DNA from: Niebla homalea
Lineage: Eukaryota > Ascomycota > Lecanoromycetes > Lecanorales > Ramalinaceae
DNA: 64,000 nucleotides
Direction of reading: 5' to 3'
NCBI GenBank assembly: GCA_019925105.1
Contig: JAHGAU010000001.1
Location: forward strand, 558,001 to 622,000
Under the pieces are notes generated by a model. That model made no database searches and was not told the DNA's origin. It saw nothing but the letters and a program-made list of their open reading frames with translations. How positions within the stretch are numbered: the stretch's first letter is position 1; every line of letters begins with the position of its first letter. A program made the position numbers and the translations under genes. Shown piece by piece: positions 55,119-64,000 of this stretch.

Positions 55119-57099
55119 CCTTTGCTTCTTTTATCAAGGGGGACAGAGATCGAGGACTCCAGATCTCAGACTCGCAAGCACATGGTGAACGCAGGCATGG
55201 GATACACGACACGGGGCATGAACCTGATCAAGTAGTAAGATCAGCATAGCAGGAGATAATCAGTCTGAAGCTCCGATGCTTCGGTCACCAACGTATTGGA
55301 TTACAAATTCTTGAAATGCTTGATGTAGCAGATAGCGAGATGAAGGCGAGACAGTATTTCGCAGAGCGAGGGGGAAGCGAGATCGAGCAGCTGTAGATCG
55401 AGGAAGCAACCTGTCATGTGTCTTTCCGAACGAGATCTGACATGTGAGACAAAAGTCAAAAGCACGACATGATGCAGCGGTGGAAAGTCCAGAACGTATC
55501 GGAAAGCTTGGAAGAGCTGGAGAAGCGAAGGAGATGAGGTAGTAAGACGAATAAGCGAGCTTCATCCTTCCCTCGTTCTGCTGGTATGCGTCGTTGTGGA
55601 GATTTATCTCGCCTGACAAGGTTAGCCGCCGTTAGCCCCAACTGGAATTACCGAGAAATCTCCAAATGTGGAGCAGGAACCTTGGGCGCAATCGAGGAGC
55701 GAGCTTCGGGACTTGGCTCGCTTAGAAGGCTAGAACCTGCATCATGCAGCCCAGAACGCCCAAATCCTTCCGCTCGCGAAACGTTGCAAGCGAACCTGCT
55801 CAAGCTAATGAAGTCAACGCAAATAACACGATATCTTCAGCCGTTCATCAGTTAGGACAAATACTTCATAGATGGATGCACAAGGGACATATCGTTCTAT
55901 GCAACATCAGGGCGGCCGTCAGTGGCTTAGGGTCTTACAACAGTGTAAGCGCATCCGAAGTCAATGTATTATTACCTTCGTTTTATGATTGATCGAGTTT
56001 CATTCATATGATCTGCTTGCTTTTCCCCTTCAAATTTACAACCGCAATACTGTGTTCCACACGGGAACTAGAAGTCCTCGGGGACAGGGTCTAAAGTCAG
56101 ACAACCACTTAACACTGCTTCCTTAAGGCCTAGCATTCGGTAAGAAAAGCGTTCACTTAGGCACATGATAATGGATGGTCTGGGATCAATGTCATAATCA
56201 ATTGGCCATTGATCGCCCTCGAGTCGTCCGCCTTGCTGAACCCCTACCTGGAAATTACCCATCAGACCGGGACAAAGAAGCCTCCAGTATCTTGGACCGC
56301 TGCCTGACCCTTAATGCCTAGTAAAAGGCGTGTGAAGGAGATATGAGATGGTGGAGATGCCAACCCACCTTGTCAATTCTTCAATTCGACCTGTTTCTTC
56401 CCTAGGAAGAGGGAAAGCCTAATGCTCTCCTTTGACTGGCGACCCAGTCGATCCGGCTGGCTGGGATGCTTCTGCAAGTTCACCACTGGCTTGGTTGTGG
56501 GCCACGCCTACTGTATCAACTGAGTCTCAAGGATTTTTCGCCAAGCTGAATCCCCCAACCCGCACTTACGCTTGAATCATTATATCAAATCACCATTAAC
56601 AGCCAAATTTAGGTAGCCGTTGCCCCTAGATGACGAACAGCACCCGCCAACAATCTCACAACCACATTATTGTGTACGCTTGCCCAAAGGCTCCGTGGTT
56701 GCTGGGATGTTTACTCAGGTCAAATAAGCACCGACTCACCAATAAGTAGATGAGAGCTTCAAAACAATACGTGCTTGCTATCGAGTTCAGTGGCCGCGTG
56801 GTTGGCTTAACGTCAAGGGCAAATGAGCAGGCCCGATCCGACTGTAAGCTGGTTGTCTATCTGCTGACAAGAGAACACGGGTACCCACTATGAGCGCTGC
56901 TATGGTGAGTGTTATACAAAGAACAAGTCTGTGAGAAAGCGAGGATTTGGAACCCCAAAACGAAAAGCACCATGAGAAGGCCATGGCCCGATTCGAACTT
57001 CTTCAAGAGTCAAACATCGGTCAATCAGTAATTTTTCCATTCTTATGGAATTCCACTGGAGCTAATGTATCAACCTACAGTGAGCCAAAGGACTCACGA
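55119..57099. other. 2-kb intergenic region, nothing recognised
   Basis: Frames of up to 119 codons (55260-55619 minus) are not protein-like. Nothing else seen. Confidence 0.4.
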
Positions 57100-58057
57100 T
57101 GCTTCCTCTCTCTGGTTACCTTGTTCCTTGCTTTGAGCCAGACCACTGCGTACCTGCAACTATTCCACCGCACGACACCCTGTGAGTCAGAAGGAATACC
57201 AATTATTGACGACAAATAGAATCACGCGGAAGACTGTCCTCCAAGATGGCCTCTAATGTGAACAGTGAATGCTCCCTGGACGAAGGCTCGGTCTCTAGCG
57301 ATTTCTGCTCAAACACTTGAGAAGTCCGCCAGAATCCCTCCCATGCTGAGGAGAAACTAGCCGGCGCCACCTCTTTCTGTCACGGTCCAACTTCATGCAA
57401 AATCTCGCCGTCCGACACCGAATCGATAACATACACTGCTAGCGTCAATTTTGGCGCGACCGTGACTAATGCCCTCGAGGTTGGCGTCACCGGCGGATAA
57501 AATGAAGGCACGGTATTGGCACAGACGCGGTTTACTTCTACCCAGCTTGAAGCATGCGAGTGCGGCTAATTCACGTTCTTACACGTGGTCCATGATTCAT
57601 GGTACATCTCGCCAATGGTCCATGCCTACTCCAAAATATGACATCATTCTCGAATGCTTTGATGTTGGTATTCAAGCGAGATCACCAACATGGCAGGTTA
57701 CTATGCCTTGGCGGGTGCTCCAGAGGTCATTGTCTACGGCTCAGATGCTGTTTCGCCCAATGTCTGTAGCACCCAGCTGGCACGTATTGGAAAAGGCGAT
57801 GGAGTGTTTCACGCCACTTTCTTTGTCAAGACACAATGTGGCTTTTGCCCACGGATCAGCAAAGTCCGCCGTATCAGCATGACCGAGTCGCAAGGCCTCA
57901 GAACATGTTTAACTTGTTCAGTCAATACACAATAGTCAAGCAGCCTCCCGAATGTTATTGCAACGACAATTGGTGTAGCGCAGATTCACCAGCTTGCTGC
58001 TTAGTGGAAGCTGCTGATATCGGAGCGACCTCTTTTTTTCCAAACCTTGCATATTGA
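57100..58057 (+). pseudogene. Decayed secreted Cys-containing protein gene
   Basis: A hydrophobic FLSLVTLFLALSQTTA near 57,110-57,160 looks like a signal peptide. From 57246 one frame reads FCHGPTSCKISPSD then ITYTASVNFGATVTNALEVG, WYISPMVHAYS and GYYALAGAPEVIVYGSD to 57935, interrupted by five stops (four upstream of 57,660, all TGA or TAA). Another frame to 58057 gives CYCNDNWCSADSPACC. The style resembles small secreted fungal proteins, but I cannot name the family. All stops could derive from CGA or CAA by C-to-T change, as repeat-induced point mutation would make, though this does not prove it. It could also be a spliced gene that I failed to resolve. Confidence 0.35.
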
Positions 58058-59330
58058 AGCGGCAGTTGTCTTAAATATGGCGAATTGCACAACCGTTTTT
58101 ATTATCGATGAGAAACGCGTGCGTATAAAGATCGGAAGCGTTTCTCGTGGATTTCTTGATGTCTTGAGTTCTGTTCCGCGGCCGATGCTCCCGTTTCTCT
58201 TACATACCCTTTTTGAAACGAAATCAACTCGTCTGGTGCCGCTAAAACACAATCACCGCTGCCTCATGTTTTCTTCCGAGACGACAACATGTATGGTTTG
58301 GAATGATGATCACGAAACGTTTGAGTGCTGGGGCTCCAGCCATGGGGGGATCGTAGGCAGCCTCTTAGTGTCTCTCCAGAACCAAGGGCGGAATGACATA
58401 TGAGGCTATTCATGCTTATTCAACCCAATGGCTAAAAAGGCCGACCCGCGCGCGGGAAGCCACAGACCCCTTGGTGCTCATTAGGGCTTGCAGCTTTTGC
58501 TGCGGGGCTGGTCCCGCACCAATGAGAGAAACTTGGGAGCCTTAGCTGTCACGAGATGTTTTGTGTGCTTGCCCCGCGCTGCAGCGTTGGCCCTCCAGTT
58601 TCTGATCCTGCTGTCAAGCAGAGACACCTCGCGCTTCGCTCTTCATGTCGAAGTGTGATAACAATTCGTGGCCTTTGAGCTCCATGTACGATGGCTCCCT
58701 GGAGGGAAATCACTGTACATCAGAACAGGTCAGAGTCTGTGCGTGGAATTCAGTCCCATCAAATAACATCACATGCCCCTGACAGGATGCATATCTCTCA
58801 TTCTCGATGGGCGTCTCCAGTCTCCACGTGTAGAAAAGCGGCACCCGGGTCCCCCAAGCTACCTAACATCTTAATGCAGGGCCGGGAAGCCAAATGTGAC
58901 GGATTGTCCAATCAATGCTTGCCTCGACATCCATGAAACCCATAACAGCTCACAATCCGAATTGCTGTCACGCGGAAGACACGAGTATGGCCGCTGCTTC
59001 TATTACCGGACTCAACGCATTTGCGAGTCAGAGGGTACCTGAGGGAACACGGTGCCTCCTTACTCATGAGATATATATTGGCCATGCTAAATGCTGCATA
59101 AGCTTTTCGATGCTCACACAAATTTGAGATCTTCCATTCTCGTTGAACATTGTATGACGATAATGGTTGGGACGGGGAAGAGCACAGTATGAAACCACTT
59201 CGTCCGCGCTGTTTCGCTCTTATACCTCTCACACCTCGTAAACGGTAAAGATGAGCATGAAAATGAGTATCTCGTAGATGTGCTGTGCCTTTCTTATATA
59301 ATCCCTTGTCCAATCGCAAAAAGCCATTGA
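58058..59330. other. Intergenic with a small hairpin
   Basis: GCAGCTTTTGCTGC near 58,490 can fold back on itself and sits in a local GC-rich patch. Nothing else recognised. Confidence 0.35.
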
Positions 59331-60751
59331 ATGGCTGGAACACCCCATTTTCCGCCATACCATGGCTTCATTGACGATGATGGAGCCCTCAAGGGCATCA
59401 TACTTTGTTCGATCTTCCCCGCGCTGGCCACGGTCATTGTCTTCCTCAGATTGTGTTTGCGGAAGGTACAGCATATCTCGCTGGGATGGGATGACTTTTT
59501 CATCGTGGTGACGATGGTATGACTCGCTGTTATATTCTTTCCATTGTCCACCGGGCTCTGATGGGATGGAATAGGTGGTGATATGGGCTGTGCAAACCAG
59601 CGCTGTTTACAGTATGTTTTTGGGGATGCCGCCGAACAAGAGAAAGGTGACTGTCTGACTTTCCTGCAGCATGGCACAATGGCCTGGGCCGGAAACCCAC
59701 AGAAGTCCCGCTGTTGAATTTCAGGAAGTATCTTCAGGTCAGTCTCCACAAGCCAGCCAGCAACGTTTCAATCTCACGGAGACCTCATCATCTGACTTTG
59801 ACTTTGGTTGGCCAACAGTCCCTCTACGCTTTCGAGCTCTTCTACCTCGCCGACTTCGGTTTCTGCAAAGTCTCCATCCTGCTCTTCTACCAGCGTGTCT
59901 TCGCCCACACCGCCCTCCGCCGCACCTGGATCTGGTCCCTCCTCGCCTTCATTGTGGTCTGGACCACCGTGTTCGAGGCCGCTTTCATCGTGCAATGTCT
60001 ACCCATTCACTACTTCTGGACCAAAATCGAGGACCCGGAGGGTGGGACCTGCGTCAACCTGCAGATACTCTACGCAATCCACGCGACGATCAACGTGTTG
60101 ACGGACTTGGTCATCTACGTGTACCCGATGCCGATTGTGTGGAACCTGAACGTGTCGCGGATGCAGAAGGTCGGGCTACTGGCTTGCTTTGCTGCTGGAG
60201 CGCTGTAAGTTCCTTGCCCGCCCCTCACCCTTCCTCTCCCCACCCCGCCCCTTTTCCTGACGCGGAGATCCCCACCACACAGCGTCTGCGCCTTCTCCAT
60301 CGTCCGCGCCGCCCAGATCGGCTCCGTCATCTCCAAGAACTTCACCCACGACGACCAATCCTCCGCCATCTGGGCCCTCCTCGAGCTCTCCACCGGCTGC
60401 ATCGCCGCCTGCCTCCCCACCATCCGCACCGTCTTCCTCGGCTGCGGCCGCGCCCGCCGCGTCAACAAGACCTTGCACTCCGGCGGCCGCTCGCGCTCCG
60501 CCCCGGCGGCCAGGCAGCATAGGAAAGGGTCGGCGTTCGTGCTGGGGAGTAACACCAAGGTGAGTGTGGATCACGAGATGTTGGAGGATAAGATGCTGGG
60601 GAAGAAGGGGGAGATGGTGGAGCTGGGCGAGTTGCCCAAGGATGTGATTGAGGTGAAGAAGAGTTATGGGGTGCAGAGCCGGAGCATGTATGACCCGGAG
60701 CATGCGATTCCGTTGAGGAAGCTGAGGGGGGAGAGGGTGTTGGATGGGTGA
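59331..60751 (+). CDS. Rhodopsin-domain (SAT4-like) integral membrane protein
   Basis: A fungal seven-helix membrane protein of the SAT4/rhodopsin-like domain family, the group that includes PTH11-type receptors. Ligand and role are unknown. Five exons (59331-59516, 59575-59611, 59670-59737, 59819-60204, 60283-60751) give 381 residues; two exons are tiny (37 and 68 nt). The order of segments is typical: a first helix in GIILCSIFPALATVIVFLRL, then WDDFFIVV, TWHNGLGRK, FELFYLADFGFCKVSILLFYQRVF, FWTK, DLVIYVYPMPIVWNL, a FSIVRAAQIG helix and IWALLELSTGCIAACLPTIR. A cytoplasmic tail of about 110 residues follows. It lacks an N-terminal CFEM domain and a signal peptide. The last two exons are more GC-rich than the flanks. 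Confidence 0.88.
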
Positions 60752-61586
60752 TGAGCCCGTGTGTGTGTGTGAAAGGAGAGCTGGTGTATTGATATTTGTG
60801 ATTGTAAGCGGATGGGAAAAGGGGTCAAACGAGCCAGGATCCAAACCTTTCGGAAAACATGTTTGAACATTAATAATCTAGTCGCTTTCTGGTTTGATTG
60901 ATTCCATGACTATTCGTGGTTGTGCATGCACTCGGAGCGTCCTCGTCCTCTGCAACCTAAGGCTGTGTTCATGTTTCTTCTTTGACATATGACTGCAGGA
61001 TCTTAATGGTACTCTGATCACGTCTTCAATAATATTGTATGATCTTGACACGAATCTTCGCAATACATCTGTATGCCACGCATTTCACGCCAGTCTGGTC
61101 AAAATGTTGGACTTGGCGAAACATGACCTGACAATCTCAGCCTGGAAAGGGACAGAATTTGAAATCTTTATGCCTTTTAGCATTGTATCGTAAATTTGGG
61201 GACATAAGTACATAATGTGTTCCCAAGATTTCAACCCACATTCCAACCCTGGCAGGTATTGTTCACTTGCAAAGTCATAAAAGAGTTAATATTATTATTC
61301 CGGGCAATGCGTGGCGGACGAAGGAGGGGAAACATCGCATCTTTCTTGCACTGTTGATGATACTTTTGTAAAGTTTGCATCATATTGCTTCCTGCGCTTT
61401 GCTTATTATCTGAAATGAGTAAAACCATTGTCGTCCGCAGAAATATCAAACTTCTCCGAGCAGTCGCTGTCAGCCATCCTGCACAACGAGGAAATTGATG
61501 CCTTTGTCTTGCCAGACTTGTTGAAGCTTCGCAGCTGGTGCTAAAGGGTGGTAACATCATCCGAGTCCTCCTCACGACGATCATCT
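60752..61586. other. Intergenic between convergent genes
   Basis: AT-rich 3' flanks of the rhodopsin-like gene and NOP9. No gene recognised. Confidence 0.4.
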
Positions 61587-63636
61587 CTAGGTTTCGACCG
61601 CATGCCTCTGGGATGGCCTCAAGAGAGCATCCGCTTTCTGCCGATGTCTCGACTTTTGCGCGGTGTGCCGGTCTCTCGCAAGCTCTATGTCAGTCTTTCC
61701 CCCGCTGAAAACCTCGTCAGCCCAGTCCCTGCGTCTGGTTTTGTAAAGATCCATCTTCCAGTTCCTCCAGACAGCCCGACCTGGAATCGAGTCTCGGATC
61801 GAGGTTTCATCCCGGAGCAGTTCGTCAGCTATCGTCTCCCGGACAAATTTCATACCAGATGATCCCTCCCACATGGCGTCCACTAAATGCGATGCGACGA
61901 TGTCGGTGGCTAAACCTGAGAGAGCTCCGGCGAAGCGTTTCATGAACAGGCGGCGGAAGCCAATGGTCTGATCTTTACAAGTCACGGCTACTTGTAACAC
62001 TCTGGAGGCAGCTCTATCTTTTGCCATAGATATCAAGCCAGGAGTAGGAATTTGCAACAATGCATCATTGAAGATATCTCTTAGTGGGGATGGCAACTCC
62101 AGCATCGACTGGAACAGGAGCGAGATGTGGGTTTTGGGAGAATCGTGATTCTCGAATTGCTTTCTCCGATCGACTGACATGGCGGCGGTGTCATGATTTC
62201 CCACCTCAAGTAACTCCAGGATGGTCTGAGGAAGCTGTGAGCCACAGAATTTTTGGAAGGAATCCGCGATTGGCTGCATATTGATCTCTCGCGCGCGACA
62301 GCGTTCCATCAGTGTTTTGATGATGATAGTTCGAGATCGCTTGATTAGGATGTCCAATTTGTCAATGATGTATCGCATGGCTGTCTGCAGGTCATCCTTG
62401 CCGAGTCGCTCAATGACCTTGACGACGACAAACACAGCAGTCTCATTCCTTGCAACGATACCAATTCTTTCACCAAGGAGGTTTCTGTACATGGCTTTGA
62501 AAGACTTACCGGGAGAATGTGTTATGATTACTTCGAGTAATCGAGAGCCTACCGGATCATACAGTAATTGCTCAAAGAAGGCGGCACTTTCAGTGCCTTC
62601 CACGAGTGGATCGTCCGGCAGCAATTTGCAAAAGAGTGAATGTGGATCTTTTGCAACCTGCTTTCCTGATCTCGTAAGCTCTAGTTCTACCATAATTTGC
62701 ATTACCGGATTGGCAACGGGCTGTGTGGACAGAGCTCGGAGAGCGTTTGTATCAAGATCGGTCATGCCCACACGGATAATCTCGTCCACAGCATTTGAGA
62801 ACGATGTTGGCACAAAGCGGCTCTTATCAGTCTTCGGAGGGTTAGCTGGGGTCTGAGGAACAGAGACACGTTCCTTCTTCTTGCTTTGCAGAGTGCTCCT
62901 CGTCCTAGAGGTCTCGAGCGGCATTCCTGATAAGATTGCCAGCAATACACGAAGCGGGTGGGAGGCAAATCTGTCAGAAACTAAGAAGCCCAACTGAGGC
63001 TTGATCTCGCTGACAAGATTCAAGAACATGCTCTCCATCGAAGGCGATGACTCCTTCTCGAGTGAGGCTTCCTCACTAGTGATCAGAGCCGCTCCAAGGA
63101 ACAAAGCTTCGCAGCAGTGAGACGCAAAGCGATGTTGTATGAGATTGAGAAAACTGTCTGCAGTCAGCGATGTATATGAAACATTTACCATGTTGTAGGA
63201 CATACTGTCCGCTGAATTTCTGGAAGATGGCCTTCAATTGCGCTGGGGTCGACAGCAAAATCAATCTCTCCATGATTCTTGAACAAGATTGACTGTTAGC
63301 AATTTTCAGCTCCTTCCCATCAGCCTCTTTGAAGACATTTGCCAGGAACAAGTCTCTCTCCTCGGAGTCATTGAATTGATTCAATTCGATTAGTGAATCG
63401 GCACTTTTGAAATATTCTTGCTCTTGTTCGTCTAGTAGTCCATAGAATGGAAGATCTTGACCAATGTAATCAGATTTGTCGAGTTCCTGGTGATAATCTT
63501 TGGGATGTCCATGATCCACGATGATTTCGACGTCTTCATCGAAATCTTGTCGCTTGCTTCCTAACCAGGACTCTGCTTCGTCGCGTTTCCTCTTCTTTTC
63601 TTCTCGCCGACCACGCTGCTTCTTTTCCTGAGGCAT
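61587..63636 (-). CDS. nop9: Nucleolar pumilio-type protein NOP9
   Basis: Nop9 is a nucleolar RNA-binding protein of Pumilio-like helical repeats, needed for 18S rRNA maturation, where it binds pre-rRNA near the site D region and holds back premature Nob1 cleavage. Two exons (63189-63636, 61587-63157) with a 31-nt intron give 672 residues. The intron is unusually short, but its removal joins the exon frames and restores the repeat. Basic KKRKRDE at the N-terminus is a nuclear/nucleolar signal. Repeat hallmarks include SQSCSRIMERL, HRFASHCCEALF, DRFASHPLRVLL, DPVGSRLLEVII, NETAVFVVVKVIE and DRAASRVLQVAV. The C-terminus is basic. Confidence 0.9.
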
Positions 63637-64000
63637 ACCTGACTGGATTTCTACTTAAGCAAGCCTGAATATTCCGATATCTTGTACGTGGCAGAAGCTT
63701 CTCTGATTTATATTCTTGACATTCAATGTGGCTTCGACGCTATGCAAAACACTGCTCGCCAACAAGGCAGATGTTACGTCATGTGGTGGGGCCTAGTACA
63801 CGCCAAGTTTGTCAATGAGATTTGAAATTCGAAATTGCAATGATTGTAATCCGTAAACACCAGCATTTTCTAGGTGTCGGATTCTACGGCAACACCTTGG
63901 TCGGTGATTCTCTTAGACTAATTATGCTCGAATAGCGAGGTCAGTGATGCAGATACCGCTGGAGACGGTAGGTCATGGCCTCTGTTCAATCACTGGGCGT
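63637..64000. other. NOP9 upstream flank
   Basis: 364 bp to the window edge with no gene recognised. Confidence 0.4.

Noticed and set aside
56980..57010. GATTCGAAC resembling a tRNA T-loop on the minus strand
   Set aside because: The flanking bases do not form T, anticodon or acceptor stems. No credible tRNA was found in the window.
58440..58620. GC-rich patch with a hairpin as a possible terminator or mobile-element end
   Set aside because: No matching terminal repeat, target duplication or adjacent transcript end was seen.

Overview
The window reads as nuclear DNA of a filamentous ascomycete (Pezizomycotina; a Dothideomycete-like fungus is my best guess, from the sequences and not from any search). 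The evidence is short 46-81 nt GT-AG introns with CTAAC/CTGAT-type branch points, a white collar-1 photoreceptor, fungal-type PDC, SRO7, SDS23, TIP20, BCK1 and NOP9 proteins, a rhodopsin-domain integral membrane protein, and long gene-poor spacers. For nearly all spliced genes I rebuilt the exons by hand. The exon lengths sum to a multiple of three and restore family-consistent protein across each junction.

Layout. 1-9.7 kb is an accessory region carrying five small genes, one of them frameshifted, for proteins built on a Cys-x-His/Cys ... Cys-x2-Cys/His module. 10.2-36.6 kb is a conserved housekeeping block: SRO7 exocytosis factor (-), pyruvate decarboxylase (+), a very GC-rich and frame-broken TAN1-like THUMP protein (+), an MFS transporter with a Met/His-rich tail (-), SDS23 CBS-domain protein (-), a Ras-family GTPase with no CaaX box (-), WC-1 (-), then TIP20/RINT1 (-) and DNA ligase I (+) sharing a 293-bp bidirectional promoter. 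36.9-45.5 kb is a second accessory region. It holds a Pro/Ser-rich coiled-coil protein and four more small single-module Cys/His proteins, two of them (40.2 and 41.3 kb) in a roughly 1.1-kb tandem duplication that includes their promoters. 47.8-53.4 kb is the BCK1-type MAPKKK of the cell-wall-integrity pathway. 54-64 kb holds an APH-like kinase with a degenerate catalytic loop, a decayed secreted-protein gene, a rhodopsin-like 7-TM protein and NOP9.

The main discovery candidate is the Cys/His module family in two clusters about 30 kb apart (members at 2279, 3825, 5266, 8056, 9147, 40197, 41264, 42288 and 44978). They share a putative zinc-binding N-terminal module repeated one to four times, a charged helical middle and, in most members, a Trp/Tyr-containing C-terminus. 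Two members are broken (one by a frameshift, one by an in-frame TGA). Three cluster-2 promoters share an almost identical 20-bp element next to a TATA-like box. None has an evident signal peptide or membrane segment. I do not recognise the family and give it no function. The large protein at 36910-39356 carries a related CxxC...PKI..L..W.DG segment and may be the ancestor or a distant relative.
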